Positions 53,141 through 62,071 are shown, numbered from the stretch's first letter. The stretch is DNA of 64,000 nucleotides from Hymenobacter metallilatus (GCF_003944705.1 NZ_RWIS01000002.1:186001-250000); one strand, 5' to 3'. Notes: generated by a model not told the origin, from the letters alone. A program made the numbers and translations.

Positions 53141-53225
53141 AGAGGAGTGGCAGAGTGGTCGATTGCGGCGGTCTTGAAAACCGTTGAGGGTTAAACCTCC
53201 GGGGGTTCGAATCCCTCCTCCTCTG
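53141..53225 (+). tRNA. tRNA-Ser (UGA)
   Basis: Acceptor AGAGGAG (53141-53147) pairs with CTCCTCT (53218-53224). Anticodon loop CTTGAAA with UGA at 53175-53177 reads UCA-type codons. A long variable arm and a GGGGG-TTCGAAT-CCCTC T-arm are present. The CCA end is not encoded. Confidence 0.95.
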
Positions 53226-53251
53226 CGAACCCGCTTCCGGTGCCCGGAGCA

Positions 53252-53287
53252 AACGCCTTCCAAGCCCGCTTGGAAGGCGTTTTTTTT
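53252..53287 (+). terminator. Terminator after tRNA-Ser (UGA)
   Basis: AACGCCTTCCAAG (53252-53264) and CTTGGAAGGCGTT (53269-53281) form a 13-bp stem followed by T-rich DNA. Confidence 0.9.
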
Positions 53288-53384
53288 AGCTTGCCGGTAA
53301 GCTGGACAGTATAGCCTGAACAACCCCGAACCCAAACCAACTGTATACGGTTGTGTGGTGATGCTCCACCGGGCCGGCGCGTTA

Positions 53385-53413
53385 TTTGCTTTTGCTGCCA
53401 CCTGCTACCTTTG
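53385..53413 (+). promoter_or_regulatory. Promoter of PAS module copy 2, nearly leaderless
   Basis: TTTG (53385-53388), 17 nt, TACCTTTG (53406-53413), a good Bacteroidota promoter. The expected transcription start lies a few nucleotides before the ATG at 53423, so the mRNA would have almost no leader. Confidence 0.55.
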
Positions 53414-53422
53414 CCCGTATCT

Positions 53423-53782
53423 ATGGCCGAATTACTGTTCGACGTTAATCTGCAACAACTGCCCGATGAGTTTCTGAATGGAAACTGGCGGGTAGCCGAC
53501 CGGGTACTCAACCGGACCGACCCCACCAGTATGCTGGCCCAAGCTGAGCGGTTCGCACTGCAGCCCGGCAAGGTGGAAGTGCAAGCGCTGACCGGGCAGG
53601 ACGCGGGCCAGTGGCAGATTCAGCGGGACGAATTGCTGAACCGCCCGTACCTGGAGCTAATCCTGGGCCAGGAGCGTACCCGGGCGCTGGTAACCCGCCT
53701 GCGCCGTTCCCGTAACGGGGCCGAGAGCCAATTGAATCTATACTTCCAGTCGGGAATGGAAATGCAGCTTACCCAACCGTAA
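53423..53782 (+). CDS. Small protein of the PAS module, copy 2 (unknown family)
   Basis: 119 aa, homologous to the 18235-18597 protein: FDVNL..LP, W at about 22, GQWQIQRDELLNRPYLELIL, RALVTRLRRSRNG, then LNLYFQSGMEMQLTQP. No known domain. It lies 35 nt upstream of the PAS gene in the same order as copy 1, and a strong promoter precedes it. Likely works with the PAS protein. Confidence 0.78.
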   Translation: MAELLFDVNLQQLPDEFLNGNWRVADRVLNRTDPTSMLAQAERFALQPGKVEVQALTGQDAGQWQIQRDELLNRPYLELILGQERTRALVTRLRRSRNGAESQLNLYFQSGMEMQLTQP

Positions 53783-53817
53783 GCAGCTTTTTCTGTCAAC
53801 CTATTACCTGATTTCGT

Positions 53818-55074
53818 ATGGCTGCTGCCACTTCTGAAACGCCAGACTTTTCCTCAGCCGCGGTCAGCCGCATTTCCGCCAGTGAAAGCACTTTGCTGAG
53901 CGTATCGGATGCGTTTGGTACTCCTATTTACGCCAGCCCCCAGCTGCTGCGCTTCACGGGCCTGTCGCTGGAGGAGCTTGCCACTGGCTGGCCCGCGTTG
54001 GTGCATCCTTTGGACGGGGAGCGGGTAGCTGCCCATGTGCAGCAAATGGTAGAAAATGCCACCATGTACCAGATTGAGTGGCGCATCCGCCGCCATGATG
54101 GGGAGTACCGCTGGGTGCGTACTACGGGCTACCCCCAACTGGGTCAAGATGGGAAGCTGCAGCAGTGGATTACCAGTACCATCGATATTGAAGAACAGCG
54201 CAACAGCCAGGGTGGCGGTTCCGGAGAGGATTTTAGCTTCTTGGCAGAGCTCATTCCGCAGTTGGTCTGGACAACGGACCCCACGGGCTTCCATACGTAC
54301 TTTAACCAGCGCTGGACCAACTACACTGGTTACACCCTGGCCGACAGTGTGGGGCCCGATATGTGGAACAACCTGTTGCACCCCGACGACCAGGCGCGGG
54401 CCCGGCAGGTATGGGGCCACTCGCTGGCTACCGGCGACTTCTACGAAATTGAGTACCGATTTAAATCGAAACAAGGGGATTACCGGTGGTTCCTGGGCCA
54501 GGCCATACCGGTACGAAACGCCGCCGGCGAAATAGAGAAGTGGTTTGGTACCTGTACCGACATTCATGACCAGAAAATGCAGGAACTGGCCCTGCGCAAG
54601 CGGGAGCAGGATTTTACCACCCTGGCCAATGCCATTCCGCAGCTAGCTTGGATGGCCGATGAAACCGGTCATATTTTCTGGTATAATGAGCGGTGGTTCC
54701 GCTTTACCGGCACCGACCTGGCCGAAATGCAGGGCTGGGGCTGGCAAAAAGTACACCACCCTGATTATGTAGGGCAGGTAACTGAAACTTGGCGCCAAGC
54801 CCTGGCCGCCGGCAAACAGTGGGAGGATACCTTCCCCCTGCGCCGCCATGACGGCGAGTACCGTTGGTTTCTGAGCCGGGCCCTGCCCGTGTACGACGAC
54901 AAGGGCCAGGTGGTACGGTGGTGCGGCACTAACACCGATGTAACCGAGCAAAAACTGCTACAGGGGCAATTGGAGCGTGCTTATTCTGACCTGGAAGCCA
55001 AGGTGATGTTCCGCACGCTGGATCTGGAGCGCGAGGTGCAGGAATTACGCCAGCAGTTGGACGAGAAGAGCTGA
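53818..55074 (+). CDS. PAS-only signalling protein (three PAS domains, no kinase), module copy 2
   Basis: 418 aa. Three PAS domains (about 20-130, 145-260, 265-385): YASPQLLRFTGLSLEEL, RHDGEYRWVRTTGYP; VWTTDPTGFHTYFNQRWTNYTG, WFGTCTDIHD; WMADETGHIFWYNERWFRFTG, WCGTNTDVTEQ. The C-terminal coiled coil carries the shared tag SDLEAKVMFRTLDLEREVQE. No HisKA, HATPase, GGDEF, EAL or PP2C domain. Domains 2 and 3 match those of the copy 1 protein most closely. It probably acts through protein partners. Confidence 0.87.
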   Translation: MAAATSETPDFSSAAVSRISASESTLLSVSDAFGTPIYASPQLLRFTGLSLEELATGWPALVHPLDGERVAAHVQQMVENATMYQIEWRIRRHDGEYRWVRTTGYPQLGQDGKLQQWITSTIDIEEQRNSQGGGSGEDFSFLAELIPQLVWTTDPTGFHTYFNQRWTNYTGYTLADSVGPDMWNNLLHPDDQARARQVWGHSLATGDFYEIEYRFKSKQGDYRWFLGQAIPVRNAAGEIEKWFGTCTDIHDQKMQELALRKREQDFTTLANAIPQLAWMADETGHIFWYNERWFRFTGTDLAEMQGWGWQKVHHPDYVGQVTETWRQALAAGKQWEDTFPLRRHDGEYRWFLSRALPVYDDKGQVVRWCGTNTDVTEQKLLQGQLERAYSDLEAKVMFRTLDLEREVQELRQQLDEKS

Positions 55075-55114
55075 ATCAGGATGCCTTCGGCCTGCACCCG
55101 TTTGCCAAAGTATT

Positions 55115-55180
55115 GTACAGGCCCTGAGTAGCCGGAAAACCGTTAATGCGGTAGTGTTCCGGAGCACTCAGAGCCTGTAC
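55115..55180. repeat. Imperfect inverted repeat after the PAS gene
   Basis: GTACAGGCCCTGAGTAGCCGG (55115 on, first 20 quoted as GTACAGGCCCTGAGTAGCCG) pairs imperfectly with the stretch ending CTCAGAGCCTGTAC (to 55180). A second small hairpin GCCGCTAC..GTAGCGGC follows at about 55199-55218. These may end transcription from either side. Confidence 0.5.
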
Positions 55181-55221
55181 TGTGCTGGGACCAGATTGCC
55201 GCTACCAGAGTAGCGGCGCCG

Positions 55222-56382
55222 TTACTCCTCTGCGTCCTGGCCCTTCCTCAGCTCGGCATCCAGAAAATAGGCCCCACGCCGCACAATGTGGGTTGAGTCG
55301 GGGAGGGGTTCCAGCAGGCGAAGCGCTACGTCCCCGTTGGCGCTGGTACCAGTGGCCACTTTCACGCGGCGGAAGGTGCCGGGTACCGTTTGGGTGAATA
55401 TGTAGCTAAACTCCCCAGCCTGCACCAAGGCATCTTCGGGTAGGGTGCGCTGCCGGGCCGTGCCCGTCTGGATGGAAGCGGCTACGTATTGACCGGGCAC
55501 CAGGTCGGTGCGCTCGGGCTCCAGATGAGCGTGCACATTCACCGTGCGCTTCTCGGGGTCGAAGGACTTGCCCACCAGGTAAATACTGGCCGTCATATCG
55601 GGGCCGCGCTGCTGGCTGGACACCCGGAACAGTACCGGCTGCCCGCTACGCACCTGGTTTACGTCGCGCTCAAATACCTGCAGCTCCAGGTGCATGTGGC
55701 TGGGGTCTACTAATTCCAGCAGCACATCCTGGGGGTTTACATACTGGCCGGGGTTGATGCGCACGGCAGCTATATTGCCGCTGATGGGAGCCGTGAGCGT
55801 AACCGTGGATGCAATCCGGCCTTGGTTCAGACTGCTGAGGGAGATGCCCAGCATACGGAGCTGTCCGGCCGTGGCCTGCAGGTTGGCCTGCTCCGCAGCG
55901 TAGTCGCTCTGGGCCTGCTGCAGCTTGCGCTTGGCTCCCACGTCCTCGGCATCCAGGGTTTGCTGACGCTTCAGTTCCTGCTGCAGAAACGTAACGCGGG
56001 CCCGGCTTTGCAGGTATTGTTGCTGCAGCTTCAGGTAATCGGGGTGGCGCAGTACGGCCAGCACCGCCCCCCGCCGTACCTGCTGGCCCGGCAGCACCGC
56101 CACGCTTTGCACGTAGCCGCCCATCACGGCCGATACGGAGGCCCGGTTTTGGGGCGGCACGTCTACCACGCCATTCGCCTGCACCCCGGAGGACAGGTTT
56201 TTCCAGGTGAAGCCGCCCAGCTCCAGGCCCGCTGCCTGTATTTGGGCCGGGTTTACCCGCACCTCATCTGGCGAGGCCGTCAGGGCAGAGGCAGGAGCAG
56301 CGGGAGTTTGCGTTTCGGGGGCTTTATTCTGGCTGCAGGCAGCCAACAAGGCCGTAAGGAGGGCTATATACGTTGGTTTCAT
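55222..56382 (-). CDS. RND efflux periplasmic adaptor (CusB/CzcB type)
   Basis: 386 aa lipoprotein (lipobox LLAAC, Cys16). Membrane fusion protein: VGGYVQSV-type lipoyl half (MGGYVQSVAVLPGQQV), coiled-coil hairpin (YLKLQQQYLQSRARVTFLQQELKRQQTLD), second lipoyl half (TAPISGNIAAVRINPGQYV), beta-barrel and membrane-proximal domains. It joins the pump and TolC-type channel. Last gene of the minus-strand operon. Confidence 0.92.
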   Translation of the reverse strand: MKPTYIALLTALLAACSQNKAPETQTPAAPASALTASPDEVRVNPAQIQAAGLELGGFTWKNLSSGVQANGVVDVPPQNRASVSAVMGGYVQSVAVLPGQQVRRGAVLAVLRHPDYLKLQQQYLQSRARVTFLQQELKRQQTLDAEDVGAKRKLQQAQSDYAAEQANLQATAGQLRMLGISLSSLNQGRIASTVTLTAPISGNIAAVRINPGQYVNPQDVLLELVDPSHMHLELQVFERDVNQVRSGQPVLFRVSSQQRGPDMTASIYLVGKSFDPEKRTVNVHAHLEPERTDLVPGQYVAASIQTGTARQRTLPEDALVQAGEFSYIFTQTVPGTFRRVKVATGTSANGDVALRLLEPLPDSTHIVRRGAYFLDAELRKGQDAEE

Positions 56383-56436
56383 GAAGTCAATTCGTAGGGT
56401 AGTTGGCCCGAGCAGTTGGGGCTTGGGCGGAGTTGG

Positions 56437-57693
56437 TTAGTAGGCGTCGGAGCCGGTGAGGGCCAGCAGCTGCAGGGCCAGCTCATTGTAGCGGCTCACC
56501 TGGTCGAGGTAGGCCGTGCGAATTTGCCAGGCGGGCTCCGTATTCACCACGTACTCCACGTATTCAATATCCCCGGCCCGGAAGCTCTTTTCGGCGGTTT
56601 CCAGAATCAGGCGGGCCTGGGGCAGGGCGGTTTGCTCGTAGTAGGTGAGGGAGGCCCGGGCCCGCTGCAGCTGCCGGCGCAGGCCCGCCAGCTGTCCGCC
56701 CAGCTGGGCCGTGGCGTAGCGCAGCTGGGCTTCGGCGGCCTGCTCCCCAATGCGGGCGGCCTGAATCCGGCTTTTCTGCACTCCGCCAAGCAGCGGCACG
56801 GCTACCCCGGCCTGGGCCACTTGGAAGCCACTTTCCTTGTTGATAGTTTGGTGGAAGTAGCCCAGGCGCACATCGGGCAGGCGGCGCAGCTGCTCTACCC
56901 GGGTCTGGCGGCGGCTCACCTCCACTTCCTGCTCCAGCAAGGCCAGGGTAGGGTTGGTACCGGTTGTCAGGCTGGCCGTATCGGCCGGCGTGAGGACCAG
57001 TACCGGCGTGGTCGAGGTGTCGATGAGGGCGAGGCCGGGCTGATTGAGCAACATGGCCAGCTGCTGCTGCTGCACCTGCTGCTCGGTGCGCACGGTGGCC
57101 AGCCGGTTCTGCAGCTCCAGCCGCCGCGCCTCCGCCGATACCTGCTCCAGGCGGTTGGTTTCGCCGGTTTGGTAGCGGATGCGGGCGGCCCGGGCAGCGC
57201 GCTGGTACAGGCTGTCCTGGCGGCGTAGCAGGGCAGCGCGGCGGTAGCTCAGTAGCAGCTCGTAGTAGGTGCTGCGGATGCGGAACGCCAGCTCCCGGCG
57301 CTGCTGGCGCACCCGCTGCTCGGCGGTGAGTACTTGGCCTTCCAGCAGCCGGCGCTGGGCCCCATACACGCCCGGCAGCGCCGACTGCTGCACCACGTTG
57401 ATACTTTGGTCGCGCAGGGGCCCCGAAATCTGGCCTACCTGGTAGTCGAGCACGGTGCGGGGTACATCGTAGCCAGTGCGGGCCAGGGCGCGCTGGCGCT
57501 CAAGTTCCAGACCACCGGTTTGTACCAGCAGGCTCTGGCTGAGGCCGGTTTGCAGGGCCTGGTCCAGGCTGAGTACGCCGGCCGGGGAGGCGGCCGTAGC
57601 CGGAGCCGCAGCGGGGGGCGGCAGCGTGCGGGGCGTGGTCTGGGCCTGCGTAAAACAGGGGAGGACCAGCAGAATAAACAAGAGGTATCTCAT
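56437..57693 (-). CDS. TolC-family outer membrane efflux channel
   Basis: 418 aa. Signal peptide (MRYLLFILLVLPCFTQAQ), then two TolC repeats of paired helices (VLSLDQALQTGLSQSLL; YYELLLSYRRAALLRRQDSLY; VSRRQTRVEQLRRLPDVRLGYF; SYYEQTALPQARLILETAEKSFRAGDIEYVEYV). It forms the exit duct of the RND system. Start ATG 57693. Confidence 0.9.
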   Translation of the reverse strand: MRYLLFILLVLPCFTQAQTTPRTLPPPAAAPATAASPAGVLSLDQALQTGLSQSLLVQTGGLELERQRALARTGYDVPRTVLDYQVGQISGPLRDQSINVVQQSALPGVYGAQRRLLEGQVLTAEQRVRQQRRELAFRIRSTYYELLLSYRRAALLRRQDSLYQRAARAARIRYQTGETNRLEQVSAEARRLELQNRLATVRTEQQVQQQQLAMLLNQPGLALIDTSTTPVLVLTPADTASLTTGTNPTLALLEQEVEVSRRQTRVEQLRRLPDVRLGYFHQTINKESGFQVAQAGVAVPLLGGVQKSRIQAARIGEQAAEAQLRYATAQLGGQLAGLRRQLQRARASLTYYEQTALPQARLILETAEKSFRAGDIEYVEYVVNTEPAWQIRTAYLDQVSRYNELALQLLALTGSDAY

Positions 57694-57710
57694 AGGGAAG
57701 CAAGTCAGTA

Positions 57711-57803
57711 TGTAGAGACGCGACACTTCGCGTCTCCCCGTTGCACGGTGTCGTACAGGTGAGGCCGTTCTGACGCCGAGACGCGAAGCGTCGCGTCTTT
57801 ACA
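57711..57803. repeat. REP-like double palindrome (GAGACGCGA..TTCGCGTCTC)
   Basis: Arms 57711-57736 (TGTAGAGACGCGACACTTCG then CGTCTC) and 57778-57803 (24/26 complementary). Each arm is itself palindromic (GAGACGCGA-CAC-TTCGCGTCTC). It sits between the pump and channel genes of the efflux operon, where it could reduce downstream expression. Confidence 0.85.
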
Positions 57804-57813
57804 CCGCTTCGGA

Positions 57814-60800
57814 TTACAGTTCGTGGTTTTCCTTGATTTCGACCAGCAGCTCAGGGGTGGGCTCGGTAGGGCTGGCCTCGCCATCTTTTGTGAACAGGGT
57901 ATAGAGCACCGGCAGTACCAGCAGCGTGAGCAGCGTGGCCGAAATCAGCCCACCGATAACCACCGTGGCCAGGGGCTTCTGGACCTCAGCGCCGCCGGAG
58001 TTGCTCAGGGCCATGGGCAGAAACCCCAGCGAGGCCACCGCCGCCGTGAGCAGCACCGGCCGGAACCGCTCATGGGTGGCTTTCAGCACCCGTTCCCGCA
58101 CCGAGTCGATGCCGGCCAGGGCCAGCTCGTTAATACTGGCTACTAGTACAATGCCGTTGAGCACGGCCACCCCGAACAGGGCAATAAAGCCCACGCCCGC
58201 CGAAATGCTGAACGGCATACCGCGCAGCCACAGCGCCAGAATACCACCAATGGCCGCCAGCGGAATACCCGTGAAAATCAGGCTGGCCTGCTTCACCGAC
58301 CGAAACGAGAGGTAGAGCAGCACGAAAATCAGGAGCAGGGACACCGGTACGGCTACTGCCAGCCGCGACTTGGCCTGCTGCAGGTTCTCGAACTGGCCGC
58401 CGTACTGCATGGTGTAGCCCTCGGGCAGCTTCAGGTTAGCATCCAGCAGCTGCTGAATTTCCTGCACCAGGCTTTCTACGTCGCGGTTGCGCACATTCAC
58501 GCCGATGTTGATGCGGCGGCGGGCATCGTCGCGGGAAACCTGGGTAGGGGCATTGCGGAACTCCACGCGGGCCACTTCTTCCAGCGGCACCTTCTGGCCC
58601 GTGGGCACATCCACGTACAGCTGGCGCAAATCCTGCAGGCCGCGGCGGTTGGCACTGTCCAAGCGCACTACCAGGTCGAAGCGCCGCTCGCCCTCGTACA
58701 CTTGGCCCGCCACATCACCGGCGAAGGAGGCGCGCAGCAGCGTGTTCAGGTCCTGCACGCGCAGGCCGTACTGGGCCATGCGCTGCCGGTCATAGGTCAC
58801 GCGCAGCTGGGGCAGGGCCGCAATCTGCTCCACTTTCAGGTCGCCCACGCCGGCCAGGGGGCGGATGAGGGCGGCGGCTTCGGTGGCTTTTTCGAACAGC
58901 AGGCCCAGGTCGTCGCCGTAAATCTTGATGCTGATATCCGACTTCACGCCCGAAATCAGCTCGTTAAACCGCATCTGAATGGGCTGCTGAAACTCCAGAC
59001 TCACGCCCGGAATGCTGGCCAGGGCCTCACTCATCTTGCCCGCCAGCTCCTCCCGGGAGTGGGCCGAGGTCCATTCTGCCTGGGGCTTGAGCACCACAAT
59101 CTGGTCGGAATCTTCTAGGCTCATGGGGTCGGTGGGAATTTCGGAGGTGCCTATTTTGCCCACCACCTGCTCCACCTCCGGAAACTGCTTGAGCAAGATT
59201 TGCTGCACCTGGGTGGTGGTGGCAATGGTTTGGGAGAGGGAGGAGCCGGGAGCCAGGCCCACGTACACGGCAAAGTCGCCCTCATCCAGCTGCGGAATAA
59301 ACTCACCGCCCAGGCTGGCAAACACCACGCCCGCCAGCACCAGCAGGCCCATGGCCGCCCCGGCTACCACGCCGCGCAGGCGCAGCGCCCCCCGGATGAG
59401 GGGCTCGTAGAGGCGGTACAGAAACTGCATGATGCGGTCGGCCACGGTGCCTTCCTCCTTGATATCCTTGCGCAGGGCCCAGGCCGACACGGCCGGCACG
59501 TAGGTGAGGCAGAGCAGCATGGCCCCCACAATGGCAAAGCTCACCGTCAGGGCCATGGGCCGAAACATCTTGCCTTCGATGCCGGTGAGGGCCAGAATGG
59601 GCAGGTACACAATCAGGATGATGAGTTGCCCGAACAGGGCGGAGCGCATCATGCGGGTGGCGGCCGTTTCGGCTACCTGGTCCATGGTTTCGGTGGCGGC
59701 CCTGGCCCGGAAGTGCACCAGGTGGAAAATCATGGCCTCCACGATAATCACCGCTCCATCCACAATCAGCCCGAAATCCAGCGCGCCCAGGCTCATCAGG
59801 TTAGCCGATACCCCAAAAGTGCGCATCAGGCCCAGGGCAAACAGCATGCACAGCGGAATCATGGAGGCCACCACCAGCCCGGCCCGCCAGTTGCCCAGCA
59901 GCACCAGCAGCACCACCATCACAATTACGCCGCCCTCCAGGAGGTTTTTGGCCACGGTATGAATGGCAGTGTCCACCAGTTTGGTGCGGTCCAGAAACGG
60001 CTGCACGTACACGCCCCGGGGCAGGGTCCGGTTGATGTCGGCTACCCGCGCCTTCACGCCCTTGATGGTTTGCTCCGACGACGCGCCTTTGAGCATAAGC
60101 ACGATGCCGCCTACGGTTTCGCCCTGGCCGTTGCGGGTCATGGCCCCGTAGCGCACCGAGTGGCCGAAGCGGACCTCGGCCACATCCCGTACCAGCAGGG
60201 GCACCATACCGGCCTGTTTGATAACGATACTGCCTACGTCCTGCAGGGAACTGGCCCGGCCCTCACCCCGGATAAAATAGGCGTTGCGGCCTCGCTCCAG
60301 GTAGCTGCCGCCGGTGTTGGCGTTGCTGGCTTCCAGGGCCCCAAACAGCTCCGACATGGTAACGCCGCTGGCATTGAGGCGCTCGGGGTTCACGCTCACC
60401 TCGTACTGGCGCACGTAGCCCCCGAAGCTGCTTACATCCACCACGCCAGGCACGCCGGCCAGCTGACGCTTCACCACCCAATCCTGCAATTCGCGCAGGC
60501 GGGCCAGGGAGTAGCGCTTTTCGTAACCGGGTTTCAGGGCCAGGCTGTACTGAAATATTTCGCCCAGGCCAGTGGTGATAGGTGCCATTTCGGGCCGGCC
60601 CAGGCCCGGGCCCAGGTCGGCCTCGGCGGTGCGCAGCTTCTCGGCTACCAGCTGGCGGGTTTGCAGCGTCGGAATATCGTCCTCGAACACGACGGTAATA
60701 ACCGAGAGGCCGAAGCGCGACACGGAGCGCACCTCCGTGACGCCCGGGATGGTGCGCAGGCTTTGTTCCAGCGGAATGGTGAGCAGCTGCTCTACCTCCT

Positions 60801-60975
60801 GGGCCGCCAGGGCGGGGCTTTGAGTGAGCACCTGCACTTGGTTGTTCGTTACGTCGGGAATGGCATCCAGGGGTAGGGTAGTGGCCGAATAGCCACCCCA
60901 GGCCACCAACGCCAGGAGCAGCAGCACCACAAACAGCTTGTTGTGGATGCTGCCCCGGATAATGCGGGCAAGCAT
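57814..60975 (-). CDS. CusA/CzcA-type heavy-metal RND efflux pump
   Basis: 1053 aa inner-membrane proton antiporter. The TM4 proton-relay motif is the heavy-metal form LDFGLIVDGAVIIVEA. Typical opening TTLPLDAIPDVTNNQVQVLTQ, periplasmic porter domains, and a second half with VAVPVSLLLIFVLLYLSFRSV and GFIALFGVAVLNGIVLV. It likely exports a metal such as Cu, Co, Zn or Cd; the specificity is not readable with confidence. Start ATG 60975. Confidence 0.93.
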   Translation of the reverse strand: MLARIIRGSIHNKLFVVLLLLALVAWGGYSATTLPLDAIPDVTNNQVQVLTQSPALAAQEVEQLLTIPLEQSLRTIPGVTEVRSVSRFGLSVITVVFEDDIPTLQTRQLVAEKLRTAEADLGPGLGRPEMAPITTGLGEIFQYSLALKPGYEKRYSLARLRELQDWVVKRQLAGVPGVVDVSSFGGYVRQYEVSVNPERLNASGVTMSELFGALEASNANTGGSYLERGRNAYFIRGEGRASSLQDVGSIVIKQAGMVPLLVRDVAEVRFGHSVRYGAMTRNGQGETVGGIVLMLKGASSEQTIKGVKARVADINRTLPRGVYVQPFLDRTKLVDTAIHTVAKNLLEGGVIVMVVLLVLLGNWRAGLVVASMIPLCMLFALGLMRTFGVSANLMSLGALDFGLIVDGAVIIVEAMIFHLVHFRARAATETMDQVAETAATRMMRSALFGQLIILIVYLPILALTGIEGKMFRPMALTVSFAIVGAMLLCLTYVPAVSAWALRKDIKEEGTVADRIMQFLYRLYEPLIRGALRLRGVVAGAAMGLLVLAGVVFASLGGEFIPQLDEGDFAVYVGLAPGSSLSQTIATTTQVQQILLKQFPEVEQVVGKIGTSEIPTDPMSLEDSDQIVVLKPQAEWTSAHSREELAGKMSEALASIPGVSLEFQQPIQMRFNELISGVKSDISIKIYGDDLGLLFEKATEAAALIRPLAGVGDLKVEQIAALPQLRVTYDRQRMAQYGLRVQDLNTLLRASFAGDVAGQVYEGERRFDLVVRLDSANRRGLQDLRQLYVDVPTGQKVPLEEVARVEFRNAPTQVSRDDARRRINIGVNVRNRDVESLVQEIQQLLDANLKLPEGYTMQYGGQFENLQQAKSRLAVAVPVSLLLIFVLLYLSFRSVKQASLIFTGIPLAAIGGILALWLRGMPFSISAGVGFIALFGVAVLNGIVLVASINELALAGIDSVRERVLKATHERFRPVLLTAAVASLGFLPMALSNSGGAEVQKPLATVVIGGLISATLLTLLVLPVLYTLFTKDGEASPTEPTPELLVEIKENHEL

Positions 60976-61165
60976 AGAGAAAGGGGTTGCCGCCGGGTAG
61001 AGAGGAGTTCGAAGAGAGAAGCCAGCAGTACACAAATTCGTTTTTGCGCTACGGCTTGCTCCTGGCTCCTTGTCTCTGCCTTCTAAACTCCTCAAAAAAC
61101 CAGCGGAATGAGCGAAAAGACTACAAAAAGCGGCCGGACACACTGCGTCCGGGGACTTCGGGTAG

Positions 61166-61582
61166 CTACGCTCGGGGCGGCTGCAGCAGCTGGTTGCTCA
61201 CACTGAAAGCGTACAGCGGGCCGGGAGCCATCCGGTAGGCGGCAGCGGGCCAGGCCAGGGGGCGCGGTGGCAGCAGCACCCGGCCAAGGGGCAGCACGAA
61301 GCTCACCATCACGCAGTCGTGGTGGTGGTGCTCCAGGGGGAGTTTGTGGTGGTCCTGGGCGTCGCGCCGGGAATAAGGGTGCAGGCGGTGGTCGGAGCCA
61401 TGGGGGCCGTAATGCAGCGCCAGAAACGCCAGCGGCGAAAGGTGGCCGGCCGCCAGGGCGCGGTGGTAGCGGTAGTGGCGGGCCAGCTCGGGTAGTTTCC
61501 CTAGTTCCGATAGGTCGTTCTGGGGCACGAGGCCACTCACGAGCATCAGAATTCCCAGAAAGAAGGCTACCACTTGCTTCAC
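61166..61582 (-). CDS. Small His-rich protein at the head of the efflux operon
   Basis: 138 aa from GTG 61582, with an N-terminal membrane helix or signal (VVAFFLGILMLVSGLVP). The middle carries many His (RHYRYHRALAAGH, HYGPHGSDHRLHPYS, and KLPLEHHHHDCVMVS), a likely metal-binding segment ahead of the heavy-metal pump. The C-terminus is hydrophobic and Pro-rich. It may be a periplasmic metal sensor or chaperone; the family was not recognised. Confidence 0.65.
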   Translation of the reverse strand: MKQVVAFFLGILMLVSGLVPQNDLSELGKLPELARHYRYHRALAAGHLSPLAFLALHYGPHGSDHRLHPYSRRDAQDHHKLPLEHHHHDCVMVSFVLPLGRVLLPPRPLAWPAAAYRMAPGPLYAFSVSNQLLQPPRA

Positions 61583-61644
61583 AATGTAAAGGTACGGCTG
61601 AACGGCCGGATTGGATAGTGAAAACGATGTTGGTACTGAAATTT

Positions 61645-61688
61645 GGAAGCAGTCTGAATTTAGCTACGGTTAAATTCAGACTGCTTCC
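61645..61688. promoter_or_regulatory. Perfect 18-bp inverted repeat upstream of the efflux operon
   Basis: The arms (61645-61662 and 61671-61688; GGAAGCAGTCTGAATTTA and complement) are separated by 8 nt. The repeat is 63 nt upstream of the first operon gene and just past the stop of the divergent-neighbour-free DUF3592 gene. It could be an operator or a terminator without a T-run. Confidence 0.55.
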
Positions 61689-61690
61689 TA

Positions 61691-62071
61691 TCACCATGCG
61701 TTCAGCCACCGGCCATCATGCGCAGGAAGGCGCACGAGCTCTATTTCCTGCGGCCGAAGAGGGTTGTACCAGATGGGTAGCTCGTCACCGACCACGTATA
61801 GAAATTCGGTTGGTGAATCGGGCACAGGTAGCGTAATGATGTAGCGGGTATTCTGCTGGTCATGGTATTGGAGCTGTAAAGTACAATAGTAGTCCCTGGC
61901 GTTTCTGCGGGCTATACCCAACATGAATGGCTCGGCGCTAAGAACGTGCGCCGAAGTAGCTACCCAGCGTTCCTGTATCAACTGCCGCCGCTGAGTTTCG
62001 GCATATCGGTTCAGGTAGTTCAATACAAACACCGTTGCTACTCCCGCTGCCACCAGTAGTATCAGCACCAT
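61691..62071 (-). CDS. DUF3592-like membrane protein
   Basis: 126 aa. An N-terminal membrane helix (MVLILLVAAGVATVFVLNYLNRYAE) and a periplasmic or cytoplasmic beta domain (WVATSAHVLSAE, YYCTLQLQYHDQQNTRYIITL, GDELPIWYNPLRPQEIELV) matching the DUF3592 pattern. Function unknown. Confidence 0.7.
   Translation of the reverse strand: MVLILLVAAGVATVFVLNYLNRYAETQRRQLIQERWVATSAHVLSAEPFMLGIARRNARDYYCTLQLQYHDQQNTRYIITLPVPDSPTEFLYVVGDELPIWYNPLRPQEIELVRLPAHDGRWLNAW

Noticed and set aside
59200..60876. 558-codon + strand ORF opposite the RND pump
   Set aside because: It is an antisense shadow of the clear pump gene; long antisense frames are expected in high-GC DNA.
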